Shown one piece after another: positions 43,084 to 52,223 of a DNA stretch of 64,000 nt (its first letter is position 1; every line of letters starts with the position of its first letter). Where the stretch lies: NCBI GenBank assembly GCA_040754095.1, contig JBFMFO010000003.1, forward strand, positions 80,095 to 144,094, read 5' to 3'. The notes beneath the pieces were generated by a model. The model was not told the origin of the DNA and searched no databases. It was given only the letters and a program-made list of their open reading frames with translations. A program made the position numbers and the translations under genes. Source of the DNA: QYQD01 sp040754095. GTDB lineage: Bacteria > Desulfobacterota > QYQD01.

Positions 43084-44961
43084 ATGCGGAAGCTCTTGCT
43101 AATCGATGACGAAGAAGGCGTAAGAAACATTTTAGGGCTTTCTTTAAGGAATGACGGGTATAATGTTTTGTTGTCCGGAGACGGTCGTAAGGGCCTGGAA
43201 CTGTTGAAAGGCGAGCAGCCGGATATAGTCCTGACCGATATAAGGATGCCCGGTATGGATGGCATTGAAGTTTTAAAGAAAATTAAAGAAATCAGGCCGG
43301 AAATAGAGGTTATAGTCATTACCGGCCATGGAGATATGAACCTGGCCATTAAGTCTCTCCAATTGGGTGCCTCTGATTTTATAACCAAGCCGTTGAGTGA
43401 CGAGGCGCTTTCCATTGCCCTGGTCCGGGCTGAAAACAGGTTGGAGACGAGGGCCAGACTCCGGGAATATACCACTAACATGGAAAATCTGGTCAGGGAA
43501 AAGACCGGGGAACTTGAGAAGGCTTGCAAAGGGATGGAGGCTTTCTATAACATCTATCAACATATCAGCGACAAGACCTCTTTAAAAGAGGTTCTCGATT
43601 TTATAATGGGCAAGGTAGGCGAGTTCATTAATTATCAGCATGTACAACCCCTGATCTTTAACGGACGGAAGGATGGTTTCGTTGTTATTGAAGGCTATAA
43701 GCCGGCAGGTTCTGAAATGGAAACTACCGGGGTAATGGAGATGGTCTCTGTGGTCGAGCCGATAACACTCAAAGAAACCCGGTTTGATAGCCTGTGCGTT
43801 AAAGGATTGGATAGTCTGCCCGGGGTGCTCATCCCCATCGTGAAGCATGGCGATGTTATCGGCGGTATCGTGATCTATAGTCATGAGGCCATTTCAGAGA
43901 AGGATGTCAGATTCATATATCTTATGGTTTCACAGGCTGCGGGGACGGTCCGCCGGATTATTTTACAGGACGAAAAGTTACGGGACTTGCATAACAAGAT
44001 CGCAAGGTTTTCGAGATACGGCGAGCTTATCGGCAAGGACCATAAGATGCAGCAGATTTATGACCTAATCGGGGACGTGGCGCCCACTAACGTGACTGTC
44101 CTCATTCAGGGAGAAAGCGGCACCGGCAAGGAATTGGTGGCCAGGGCTATTCACATGAACAGCCTGCGCAAAGATAAACCCTTTGTGGCGGTTAACTGTT
44201 CTTCTTATCCCCTTACCCTTCTGGAAAGTGAACTTTTTGGCCATGAAAGGGGCGCTTTTACCGGCGCTGTGCGCCGGAGGTTGGGATGTTTCGAGCGTGC
44301 CCATGGCGGTACGATTTTTCTGGATGAAATAGGGGAAATCCCGCCGGTTTTTCAGGTCAAACTTTTGCGAGTCCTTGAGACCCAGGAATTTCAGAGGCTA
44401 GGGGGCGAGGAGGCCATTAAGGTAGATATAAGGATTGTTGTGGCTACTAATAAGGAGCTGCGGAAGGAGGTAGAGAGGGGTGCATTCAGAGAAGACCTCT
44501 ATTATCGCCTCAATATCATTCCCATTAGTTTGCCTCCTTTGCGCACCAGAAAGAATGATATTCCCCTCTTGGCGGGGCACTTTCTGGCCAAGTTGAATGC
44601 CAGCCAGGGGGAAAAGGTTATGGGTATTACACCGGAGGCCATGCGGATATTGATGGACTATCATTGGCCGGGCAATGTCCGGGAACTGGAAAACACCATC
44701 GAACACGCCTTTATATTGACCAAAGGAGAGTTTATCACGGAAGAAAGCCTCCCGGCTTACCTGCGGTTTGGCCTTGATAAGGGGAAAGATGCAAGTTCCT
44801 TTGAAGAAAATGAACTGAGATTTCTTACCAGAATGTTGGAGCAATACCAGTGGAATAAATTCCAGGTGGCTAAGAAGTTAAATATCAGCCGTAGCACCCT
44901 TTATGCCAAGCTCAAAAAATACCATATAGAATGTTCCCGGGTTAGCGCTGACAAAGGCTAA
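43084..44961 (+). CDS. Sigma-54 dependent response regulator (REC-GAF-AAA-HTH)
   Basis: Activator of sigma-54 RNA polymerase. From the ATG at 43084 (AAAGGG upstream): receiver domain 1-120 with phospho-Asp in IVLTDIRMPGMDG, coiled linker, a GAF-like domain (about 165-300), AAA+ domain about 320-555 with GESGTGKE, the sigma-54 contact loop GAFTGA, Walker B GTIFLDEIGE, FREDLYYRL and WPGNVRELENTI, and a Fis-type HTH at the C-terminus (FQVAKKLNISRSTLYAKLKKY). Everything needed for activity is intact. Followed by two kinase genes, so this is a full signalling unit. Likely target: the -24/-12 promoter near 50443. Confidence 0.95.
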   Translation: MRKLLLIDDEEGVRNILGLSLRNDGYNVLLSGDGRKGLELLKGEQPDIVLTDIRMPGMDGIEVLKKIKEIRPEIEVIVITGHGDMNLAIKSLQLGASDFITKPLSDEALSIALVRAENRLETRARLREYTTNMENLVREKTGELEKACKGMEAFYNIYQHISDKTSLKEVLDFIMGKVGEFINYQHVQPLIFNGRKDGFVVIEGYKPAGSEMETTGVMEMVSVVEPITLKETRFDSLCVKGLDSLPGVLIPIVKHGDVIGGIVIYSHEAISEKDVRFIYLMVSQAAGTVRRIILQDEKLRDLHNKIARFSRYGELIGKDHKMQQIYDLIGDVAPTNVTVLIQGESGTGKELVARAIHMNSLRKDKPFVAVNCSSYPLTLLESELFGHERGAFTGAVRRRLGCFERAHGGTIFLDEIGEIPPVFQVKLLRVLETQEFQRLGGEEAIKVDIRIVVATNKELRKEVERGAFREDLYYRLNIIPISLPPLRTRKNDIPLLAGHFLAKLNASQGEKVMGITPEAMRILMDYHWPGNVRELENTIEHAFILTKGEFITEESLPAYLRFGLDKGKDASSFEENELRFLTRMLEQYQWNKFQVAKKLNISRSTLYAKLKKYHIECSRVSADKG

Positions 44962-44977
44962 TCTCGTGTCACGAGAT
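44961..44977. promoter_or_regulatory. Small palindrome between regulator and kinase
   Basis: ATCTCGT-GTC-ACGAGAT, a perfect 7-bp inverted repeat starting on the last base of the regulator stop codon. No T-run follows, so it is a poor terminator; it may be a protein site or an RNA-processing hairpin. Confidence 0.35.
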
Positions 44978-45040
44978 CGTAGAGGCCCTTAAAATCAGAT
45001 CAAGAATGTCTGTTTTCCCGGCTGCGAGGTAGTATATTTT

Positions 45041-47134
45041 ATGTCTTTTTGGGCAAATTTAAAAGATAGATTCATATTAGGAAGTCTAAGGGCTAAGATA
45101 CTACTGGGCGTAGGTTTAATCCTCCTTACCGTGATGGGCGCTTCTAACTATTATATCGTGATTAACCAGGTTGAGCGTCATACTGAAGAGAATAAGAAAA
45201 TGGCCCTGGAAATAAGTGACACCGTCATGAAGAGTATAGAGTATCCCATGCTTGATGGCGATATGGATAAGGTACAGGCCATATTAGAGAGGCTGGGCAC
45301 GCTAGAAGATCTGAAGGTAGTTCATCTCTGTGATGAAAACGGTATCATCAGGTATAATGGAATAGAGCGCGATGATGTCGGGCGAAAGGCCATTTCTACG
45401 GTCACCTTTGAAGCCCTGCGCATAGGTAAGTTAGCACAGGGAGTGGAAAGGCATCGTTTTGATCCTGAGGGTCCAAAGATATTACGTTATGCCCGCCCCA
45501 TTCACAATGAAAAGGCATGCTATAAATGTCATGGGTCTGAAAAACCTCTCCTAGGGGTGTTATCTGTAGGGTTTAGCTGGGAGCCGATTCAGGAGACACT
45601 ATCCACTGTACGGAACCAGAATATATTTATGGCTATAATTTCCCTAACAGTGGTTGGTTTCTTCCTGACCATGTGGCTCAATAGATTCATTGTCCGGCCT
45701 CTTACCGGGTTGACTGGGATAGCTGATGAAATCAGCTGGGGCAGATATGTCCCCGGGAGTGAAAGATTTCCGCGGCGGGCCGTTCACTGCTGGGAACTAT
45801 TAAATTGCGATAAAAGGGATTGTCCCGCATATGCACGAAACGGCGTGCCCTGTTGGTATGTGCCTGATACGTTGTGTTTTGGCGAGCCGTCCGGGAAGTT
45901 TCCTGAAAAGATAGAACAGTGCGCAGAATGTCCTGTTTATAAGCGTTATAAAGGAGATGAAATAGTAACGCTTCAAGACGCCTTTCGACACATGCTCCAT
46001 AGGTTGAGCGCTTATGAGGAAGAACTTCGGGTATCTGAGGAAAAATACAGGCTTTTGTTTAATGCCAATCCTGCCCCTGTTTTTATTATAGACAGGGATA
46101 ATTTCCGGATATTGGACGTTAACGAGAGGGCTTTGGTGCATTATGGTTACCCAAGGGAAGAATTATTAGAGATGTCCTTTGACAGTCTGGGCCATAAACC
46201 GACAGGAGAGGTGATATCAGGGTTCAAAGAGCTTTCGCCCGGGCAATGCGGATTCTTTACCAAGAAAAGGCACATACATAAAGATGGGCACTTATTTTAT
46301 GTGAACATTACCGTTTGTCCGGCGAGATATATGGAAAAGGATGCATTGATTGTAGCGACCACGGACATTACAGAAAGCGTGGAAAAGGAGGCCCAGCTCA
46401 TTCAGGCCGGCAAGATGACCACTATCGGTACCATGGCCTCCGGTATTGCCCATGAACTGAATCAGCCGTTAAACGTACTCAAGATCGGGAGCGATTTCCT
46501 TTTGAAAATGATTAAACGAGGTGAAAAGATTGATATCGAAGAGTTGAAGACGGTGGCCGGGGAAATCAGCAGCCATGTGGACCGGGCATCCGGGATTATT
46601 AATCACCTGCGGGAGTTTTCCAGGGCATCTACCCCGGTGCGGTCGCTAATAGATATTAATAAACCGATTCAGGACGTGTTCAAGGTATTAGGTCAGCAAC
46701 TAAGATTGCATCAAGTAGAGATTAAGCTTGACCTGGCCAAGGGCTTGCCTCCAATAATGGCCGACCATAACAGATTGGAGCAGGTTTTCATCAACATGGT
46801 GACCAATGCATTGGATGCGATAGACGAGAAGTTTGAAAAGATGGGGCCGGAGACCGGGGCGATGTCTATAACTATAAAGTCATTTCAGGAAGACGGGCAG
46901 GTTGTAATTATGGTATCCGATACCGGGATAGGGATCCCCGATGATATTAAAGACAAGATATTTGAGCCGTTTTTTACCACTAAAGAGGTGGGCAGGGGCA
47001 CGGGACTGGGCATGTCCATTAGTTATGGAATTGTCCGCGATTACGGGGGAACCATAGATGTAAAGAGTGAAATAGGTCTCGGCACAACTTTTGAATTGAG
47101 ATTCCCCGCTCATAATCAGACATCGGAGAGTTAA
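45041..47134 (+). CDS. Membrane histidine kinase with heme-binding site and two-CW domain
   Basis: 697 residues. A membrane helix (about 18-40), an extracytoplasmic DUF3365/Tll0287-like domain that carries one c-type heme motif (CYKCH near residue 160), a second helix (about 190-212), HAMP, then a Cys-rich block (CWELLNC, CPAY, CW, C, CAECPVYK, about 247-305) that matches the two-CW domain, PAS (about 335-440), HisKA with His in SGIAHELNQPLN near 472, and HATPase_c (NMVTNALDAID, DTGIGIPDDI, GTGLGMSISYG). It looks like a redox or gas sensor with inputs on both sides of the membrane. Probable partner of the regulator upstream. Confidence 0.92.
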   Translation: MSFWANLKDRFILGSLRAKILLGVGLILLTVMGASNYYIVINQVERHTEENKKMALEISDTVMKSIEYPMLDGDMDKVQAILERLGTLEDLKVVHLCDENGIIRYNGIERDDVGRKAISTVTFEALRIGKLAQGVERHRFDPEGPKILRYARPIHNEKACYKCHGSEKPLLGVLSVGFSWEPIQETLSTVRNQNIFMAIISLTVVGFFLTMWLNRFIVRPLTGLTGIADEISWGRYVPGSERFPRRAVHCWELLNCDKRDCPAYARNGVPCWYVPDTLCFGEPSGKFPEKIEQCAECPVYKRYKGDEIVTLQDAFRHMLHRLSAYEEELRVSEEKYRLLFNANPAPVFIIDRDNFRILDVNERALVHYGYPREELLEMSFDSLGHKPTGEVISGFKELSPGQCGFFTKKRHIHKDGHLFYVNITVCPARYMEKDALIVATTDITESVEKEAQLIQAGKMTTIGTMASGIAHELNQPLNVLKIGSDFLLKMIKRGEKIDIEELKTVAGEISSHVDRASGIINHLREFSRASTPVRSLIDINKPIQDVFKVLGQQLRLHQVEIKLDLAKGLPPIMADHNRLEQVFINMVTNALDAIDEKFEKMGPETGAMSITIKSFQEDGQVVIMVSDTGIGIPDDIKDKIFEPFFTTKEVGRGTGLGMSISYGIVRDYGGTIDVKSEIGLGTTFELRFPAHNQTSES

Positions 47135-47135
47135 C

Positions 47136-48677
47136 GTGTCAACACTGCTGCTGATCGATGACGAAGAAGGCATAAGGAAGGTATTATCCCTTTCATTAAG
47201 GAAAGACGGATATCAGGTGCTGACGGCGGAAAATGGCGCTAAGGGTCTGGAAGCGTTCCGTCGGAATCTCCCGCGGATTGTTTTGACCGATATAAAGATG
47301 CCCGGTATGGATGGCATTGAGGTCCTGAAAATAATCAAGCAGATCGAACCTGATACGGAAGTGATAGTTATTACAGGACATGGTGAACTGGAATTAGCCA
47401 TTCAGGCCCTTCAGCTTGGGGCTTCTGATTTTATCACCAAACCGGTTAGCGATGATGCCCTTTCCATTGCCCTGAAAAGGGCCGAACAGAAACTGGAGAT
47501 GAAACGGAGGCTCAAAGAGTACACACATGACCTGGAAAGTATGGTAAAAGCGGCCACAGAGGAGTTGAGGCGAAGATACGAATTTGAGGATAAGCTTATT
47601 CAGGCCTCCATTGATGGCATAGTGGCTACCAACGAAAAGGGCAGTGTACTCATTTTCAACGAGGGGGCCTCAAGAATATTCGGTTATTCCCGCCTGGAGG
47701 CCATAAGGAGAATGGATATTGAATATCTTTATCCAAAAGAAATTGCCCGGGAGATCAAAGAAGGATTATCTGGCCGGAAATACGGAGAAGAACATATTTT
47801 CAGGTGGAAAGAAATAAATGTTAAGGCTAAAGATGGTCAGGAGATGCCGGTAAGGTTTTCCGGCGCTATACTGTACGAAAAAGAGGAAGTAGTGGGCAGC
47901 GTCGGTTTTTTACAGGATCTGAGAGAGATTAAACGGCTGGAGCAGGAATTGATCGAGTCGGAAAGGCTGGCTGCAATAGGCCAGACCGTATCCGGCCTGG
48001 CCCATTGCGTTAAGAATATCTTATACGGGCTTAAAGGGGGGGTTTATGTGGTAAACACTGCCTTTAAGAGTAATAACTCCGAACAGCTAAAGACCGGCTG
48101 GGATATGGTTAACCGCAACATAGGCAAGGTCTCTGATCTGGTCATGGATTTGCTCAATTATTCTAAAGAACGCGAACCCGACTATCAGAGATGTTTTCTA
48201 AACACCATTGCCGGTGAAGTCTGTGACCTTATGGAGTTGGCGGCCCAAGAGGTCGGCGTAAAAATAATTCGTAATTTTGACCAGGCTGTTGGAGAGGTAG
48301 CTTTAGATCCCAAAGGAATACACCGCTGTGTGCTTAATTTAGTCTCCAACGCCATCGATGCCTGTCATTTCGACCTTGACAGGAAAAAGGATTGCGTTGT
48401 AGAAGTAAAGACAGCCCTTGAGGATAAGGATACAGTGGTGATTGAGGTCTCTGATAATGGCTGTGGTATGGATGAGGAGGTCAAGAACAAGATTTTCACC
48501 TCTTTTTTTAGTACCAAGGGTGGCGCAGGCACCGGATTAGGACTGCTTGTGACACAGAAGATAATCAAGGAACACGGTGGAACCATCACTGTAGAATCGG
48601 AGCCCGGAAAAGGGTCAACCTTTTCTATTCACCTTCCATTGAGAGAAAATGTTTGCTTTGTGAAGGCCGGGGGATAG
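47136..48677 (+). CDS. REC-PAS-histidine kinase
   Basis: 513 residues, soluble. N-terminal receiver domain (1-120; LLIDDEEGIRK, phospho-Asp in IVLTDIKMPGMDG), coiled linker, PAS domain (about 150-265), a HisKA-type helix with LAAIGQTVSGLAHCVKNI (His near 288), HATPase_c (NLVSNAIDAC, DNGCGMDEEV, GTGLGLLVTQK). The receiver and linker are strikingly similar to those of the sigma-54 regulator at 43084, including SLRKDGYQVL and LGASDFITKPVSDDALSIAL, indicating duplication. GTG start with GGAG upstream, one base after the previous gene. Confidence 0.93.
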   Translation: MSTLLLIDDEEGIRKVLSLSLRKDGYQVLTAENGAKGLEAFRRNLPRIVLTDIKMPGMDGIEVLKIIKQIEPDTEVIVITGHGELELAIQALQLGASDFITKPVSDDALSIALKRAEQKLEMKRRLKEYTHDLESMVKAATEELRRRYEFEDKLIQASIDGIVATNEKGSVLIFNEGASRIFGYSRLEAIRRMDIEYLYPKEIAREIKEGLSGRKYGEEHIFRWKEINVKAKDGQEMPVRFSGAILYEKEEVVGSVGFLQDLREIKRLEQELIESERLAAIGQTVSGLAHCVKNILYGLKGGVYVVNTAFKSNNSEQLKTGWDMVNRNIGKVSDLVMDLLNYSKEREPDYQRCFLNTIAGEVCDLMELAAQEVGVKIIRNFDQAVGEVALDPKGIHRCVLNLVSNAIDACHFDLDRKKDCVVEVKTALEDKDTVVIEVSDNGCGMDEEVKNKIFTSFFSTKGGAGTGLGLLVTQKIIKEHGGTITVESEPGKGSTFSIHLPLRENVCFVKAGG

Positions 48678-48707
48678 AGTTTTTAAAAAAACACAGGAGG
48701 ATATATT

Positions 48708-49100
48708 ATGGGGAAAAAGGTGCTTGTTGTAGATGATGATGCTGATGTGAGGACATTTGTTACCACTGTTGTTGAGACAAACGGCTATACGCCTATTGTA
48801 GCGACAAATGGTGAAGAGGCGATGGCCAAGGTAAGGGGAGATAAACCGGATTTGATCGTTCTGGATGTCCTAATGCCGCGGGAGAGCGGGATCAGGATGT
48901 ATCGTGAATTGAAAACAGACGATGCCTTAAAGACCATCCCGGTAGTTATCTTATCCGGGATCGCCAAGCGGACCTTCCTCCGCTCTCAGGCCGCGCTGAC
49001 AGAGTTCGGCGGACAGGCCGTGCCTGAGCCGGCGGCCTATCTGGAGAAGCCGGCGGAGCCGGAAGAACTGGCGGGGACAATAAAAAAGATATTAGGCTAG
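48708..49100 (+). CDS. Single-domain response regulator
   Basis: 130-residue receiver domain: VVDDDADVR at the N-terminus, phospho-Asp in LIVLDVLMPRESG near residue 52, switch Ser in VILSGIA near 83 and the Lys in YLEKPAEPEE near 113. No output domain. It has a strong ribosome site (AGGAGGATATATT) and is the last gene of the signalling cluster, followed by a terminator. It may tap phosphate from the kinases. Confidence 0.92.
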   Translation: MGKKVLVVDDDADVRTFVTTVVETNGYTPIVATNGEEAMAKVRGDKPDLIVLDVLMPRESGIRMYRELKTDDALKTIPVVILSGIAKRTFLRSQAALTEFGGQAVPEPAAYLEKPAEPEELAGTIKKILG

Positions 49101-49120
49101 AAAGTAATTGTCTTTTAGAG

Positions 49121-49159
49121 GGGCCCGGACACTCAACCACAGAGTATCCGGGCCCTTTT
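49121..49159 (+). terminator. Rho-independent terminator after the signalling cluster
   Basis: GGGCCCGGACACTC (49121-49134) pairs with GAGTATCCGGGCCC (49142-49155) with one mismatch, followed by TTTTCTGTTGTT. It lies between the response regulator gene and the convergent UspA gene. Confidence 0.9.
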
Positions 49160-49165
49160 CTGTTG

Positions 49166-50032
49166 TTATGGAACAAGGAGGGTGGGCAAATCCAATTTTT
49201 CTGCTGCTTCGTGTGAGACGCTGCCTAACCACCTTGCTCTCCAGGCGCCTTTTCCGGTTGTCCCGGTGACGATCATAGTGGCGTCAAGCTCACGAGCCGC
49301 AGTTTCTATTTGGTCCACAACGTTTCCTACGTAAAGGTGGGTATCGGCCTCAATCTTGGCTCCTTCAAGGGTCAGGCGAACCTCTTCCAGCCGTTTTTTG
49401 CTTTCCTTTTCTATCTTTTGCAGTTCTGTCTTAGAGCGCCCTTCCATATCTTTTTCGGTCAGGATATGTATAATCTCTGCTTTCTTTATGATGTTTTTGA
49501 GCCCCAGGAGGTATTCTATCGCCCTGCCACAGGGGGCAGACCAATCCGTGGCCAGAAGGGGTTTCTCAAAGGGGGCCTTGTTGATCTTGCCGTCTTTAGT
49601 CATGTATTTATGTACCAGGACAGGGACAGTGGTCCTCCGGAGAAGCTCCAGGGTCTGGGAATCTATATAGAGACCCTTCATTTTGGCCTTTTTGTGGCGA
49701 CCGGTGACAACCAGATCTACTTTTTCGACCTCTGCCGTGGACAAGATCTTGGGTACCGGGTCACCCACTACGACGTAGGCGCCACATTCCATACCCATTT
49801 CAAACAGGCTTTCCGCCCAATTGATAAACCGGACATTGGCCATTTCTTTGAGTTTTATTTCTTCACTCTTAAGATAGCCGGTTCCCCGGCGCATGGCCAC
49901 CTTCTCTCTCTCTATTACATGTAAAAATACTACGTGATTAAGACCCACCTTGCGAAGATCCATCAGCGACTGAAGGGCATCAAACCACAATTCCTCGAAG
50001 TCGGTTACGAAGAGTAACTTCTTGATCTGCAT
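49166..50032 (-). CDS. Tandem UspA-domain universal stress protein
   Basis: 289 residues from the Met of MQIKKLLFVTDFEEL (50032), chosen because GGGGAGGA lies nine bases upstream; the frame is open further but without such a site. Two UspA folds: about 1-140 (VTDFEELW, VVTGRHKKA) and about 150-289 (LLATDWSAPCGRAIEYLLGL, IVTGTTGKGAWRARWLGSVSHEAAEKLDLPTLL, seen in pieces). The second half keeps the ATP-type G-x-x-G motif TGTTGKG. Usual role: stress survival and metabolite signalling. Divergent from a second tandem Usp. Confidence 0.9.
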   Translation of the reverse strand: MQIKKLLFVTDFEELWFDALQSLMDLRKVGLNHVVFLHVIEREKVAMRRGTGYLKSEEIKLKEMANVRFINWAESLFEMGMECGAYVVVGDPVPKILSTAEVEKVDLVVTGRHKKAKMKGLYIDSQTLELLRRTTVPVLVHKYMTKDGKINKAPFEKPLLATDWSAPCGRAIEYLLGLKNIIKKAEIIHILTEKDMEGRSKTELQKIEKESKKRLEEVRLTLEGAKIEADTHLYVGNVVDQIETAARELDATMIVTGTTGKGAWRARWLGSVSHEAAEKLDLPTLLVP

Positions 50033-50314
50033 ATTCGCATATCCTCCCCTGTAAAGATGAAAAACGTTCCGTATTTTGGCCCACAAACAAGCCGCTTGTC
50101 AAGATTTATGTTTATATTTTCTGAAAATATTTTCGTGCATTGCGTAACTCGATGGTTCGCACCTTGACTTATTGCGGGTATGGTTTTGGTATTGAATTGG
50201 TATTGAAATAGATATCTTGAATAGGATACATGCTGTACAGTAAAAACACAGATTGCTGTACGATATTTATACAGTATTTTAGTATTTAAAATACAGTAGT
50301 TATCTAAGGATGGA

Positions 50315-50349
50315 AAGCATTAGTGTACAATTTTAGTACACTAATGCTT
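50315..50349. promoter_or_regulatory. Perfect 14-bp palindrome, candidate activator site (UAS)
   Basis: AAGCATTAGTGTAC (50315-50328), 7-base centre, GTACACTAATGCTT (50336-50349). No gene is transcribed into it from either side, so a terminator role is unlikely. It lies about 95-130 bases before the -24/-12 promoter, the usual distance for a sigma-54 activator site. Further imperfect repeats (CTGTACAG near 50233, GTATTTTA/TAAAATAC near 50274-50294) are close by. Confidence 0.55.
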
Positions 50350-50441
50350 GAAGTTTTTATTAGTTCTCAACATCACAATTAACAGGTTTTTGTTAAGAAT
50401 AACAGCAGGATGAAATAATGAGCCGAGTTGTATCCTGGGTT

Positions 50442-50457
50442 AGGCACAGAATTTGCT
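50442..50457 (+). promoter_or_regulatory. Sigma-54 type (-24/-12) promoter before usp-mrp
   Basis: AGGCAC-AGAAT-TTGCT matches TGGCAC-N5-TTGCW except the first base, with GG (50443-50444) and GC (50455-50456) exactly ten bases apart. Expected start near 50468, leaving a leader of about 135 bases before the UspA gene at 50602. The rest of this 569-base divergent region (50033-50601) is AT-rich and has no gene. Confidence 0.65.
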
Positions 50458-50601
50458 GAGTTTAATAACACAATTAGGTCTAAGTTATTTATATCGGCAG
50501 ATAAGGGGCCAAACTTAAATATTTACTTTGGCCGGTGCGGGATACAACTGGATGATATGGCGCTTAGGGTTATGTTATAAACCGGAATTCGGAGGATTAA
50601 T

Positions 50602-51381
50602 GTGGCGTTAGAAAGATTGCTTTATGCAACAAACCTTGGCGAGCCCAAGAGTAGTTTACTGGAGTCGCTGCTGGAGACCACAAAGGTGGGGTTGCGAGAG
50701 GTGGTGTTCCTCCATGCCGGAGGGAAAATTATGGCCGAACGCTATTCCCAGGAGTGGCAAACGCGGTTGTCCGGCTCGGGGGCTAAGGTTTGGGCCCATG
50801 GGGAAGAAGGGAATCTTGTTGCTTCCATCTTAAGAGTGGCCGCCGGTAATAGTTTTTCGCTTGTGGCGGCAGAGGTTAGCAGTGATGGCACAAGAGCGGT
50901 TTCCAGGCGTGACAGCAGGCGCCTCGTTAAGGGATTGACCGTACCCGTTTTGATGGCCAGGCGAGTGAGGGAACCGGCGCGGCCTCCGGCTGCGGGAGTC
51001 TTTGATCACCTGGTTTTTGCCACTGACTGGTCGCCGGCCTCAGAGCGGGCGGCCTCTTTTATCCAGGGACTTAACGGCCTGGCAAAGGAAATGGATATCG
51101 TGAATGTTATTCAAAAGAAGCTGACCGTGGGTGAGATGCGGGGGCTTAAGAAAAAGCTCCAGGACACACGCCGGATGTTTTCTTCTCAGGGGATAGACGC
51201 GGAATTTCATATCTACGCCGGCCGGACGGCTGAGGAGATTATGCTGGCGGCACGGGATTATCATGCCACGCTGATCGTCATGGGAAACAGCCGGAAGGCC
51301 GCTGTACGGAAGATATTCCCGGGCCGGACGGTATATAAGGTAGCGGAGGAAACGACGGTACCGGCATTATTTATTCCTTAG
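50602..51381 (+). CDS. Tandem UspA-domain universal stress protein
   Basis: 259 residues, two UspA folds (about 1-125: LLYATNLGEPKSSLLESLLETT, VPVLMARRV; about 130-259: HLVFATDWSPASERAASFIQGL, LIVMGNSRKAAVRK). The first fold is degenerate; the second keeps MGNSRKAAV, close to the nucleotide-binding motif. GTG start with GGAGGATTAAT before it. It is the first gene behind the sigma-54 promoter and precedes the Mrp operon by 85 bases, so it may report or tune stress for the antiporter. Confidence 0.9.
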   Translation: MALERLLYATNLGEPKSSLLESLLETTKVGLREVVFLHAGGKIMAERYSQEWQTRLSGSGAKVWAHGEEGNLVASILRVAAGNSFSLVAAEVSSDGTRAVSRRDSRRLVKGLTVPVLMARRVREPARPPAAGVFDHLVFATDWSPASERAASFIQGLNGLAKEMDIVNVIQKKLTVGEMRGLKKKLQDTRRMFSSQGIDAEFHIYAGRTAEEIMLAARDYHATLIVMGNSRKAAVRKIFPGRTVYKVAEETTVPALFIP

Positions 51382-51466
51382 ATTTAACCACAGACAGAGC
51401 ATAGCGCTATATTCTCCGTGATTAGATTTTTGACAATACGTCAGGACAAACAAAGGAGTAAAAGGC

Positions 51467-52186
51467 ATGGAAGTGACGGTCTTAATACAGGCTACAGACG
51501 AGGCCTTTAAGATCATAGAAGAGGCCAGAAATCGTGCCTTGGATGTACTCAATACCTCAGTTAGATTTACGGCCGAGGCCAAGGTCCTCGAGGAGAAGAA
51601 GGTACAGGACATCTTTAAGGGAGCGGAGCGGACTAAATCCGAGGTCCTGAGCTTTCTGGCCACCTTTGCATTGTTGTTCTTTCCCTTCTGGATGCCGCTT
51701 TCCGGGTTCTTTGATGTCTTCCATCTCAGCATCGGGGTGGGTTGCTGTGCCCTGGTGGCCTATATATCCCACGACCTCCTCTTTGTTAATGTCCGGGTGG
51801 GGGATATGCGCACGATAGTAAAGAGGTTTTTTGCTTATATCCCGTGGCTGATATACCAGATCTATCTGGCCAGCGTCCACGTAATCAGGATTGTTTTGAA
51901 ACCCAAGATGCCTATAAATCCCCATATAATAAAGTTTAAGACGAAATTGCAAACCGATATCTCGATGGTGACCTTTGCTAACTCCATAACCCTTACCCCG
52001 GGTACTATCAGCGTAGATATAAAGGAAGGCGAGTACTACGTGCATGCCATCGACGAAGAGGTGGCCTATGACCTCCTCTACGGCGGCGAGATGGAGGACA
52101 GGGTGGCCCATGTCTTCATGGAGGCAGAGCATGTCTATGTACAGGATGTATTGGATGTGGCCCGTATATACGGTGCCTTGAAATAA
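51467..52186 (+). CDS. mrpE: Mrp antiporter subunit E with long N-terminal extension
   Basis: 239 residues. The C-terminal two thirds match MnhE/MrpE: membrane helices about 62-110, then IPWLIYQIYLASVHVIRIVL and the conserved FANSITLTPGTISVDI. MrpE proteins are usually about 160 residues; here an extra 55-60 residues precede the membrane part (MEVTVLIQATDEAFKIIEEA ... KKVQDIFKGAERTKSEVLSF), hydrophilic and probably helical, cytoplasmic or peripheral. AAAGGAG lies before the ATG. MrpE is needed for assembly of the antiporter in the known systems. Confidence 0.9.
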   Translation: MEVTVLIQATDEAFKIIEEARNRALDVLNTSVRFTAEAKVLEEKKVQDIFKGAERTKSEVLSFLATFALLFFPFWMPLSGFFDVFHLSIGVGCCALVAYISHDLLFVNVRVGDMRTIVKRFFAYIPWLIYQIYLASVHVIRIVLKPKMPINPHIIKFKTKLQTDISMVTFANSITLTPGTISVDIKEGEYYVHAIDEEVAYDLLYGGEMEDRVAHVFMEAEHVYVQDVLDVARIYGALK

Positions 52187-52223
52187 TGTGGAACGATATG
52201 TGTCAGGCGGGAGGCGTTAAATA

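Noticed and set aside
50315..50349. Palindrome read as a rho-independent terminator (T-rich bases follow)
   Set aside because: No gene is transcribed toward it from the left on the + strand; both neighbouring genes point away, so a regulatory site is more likely.
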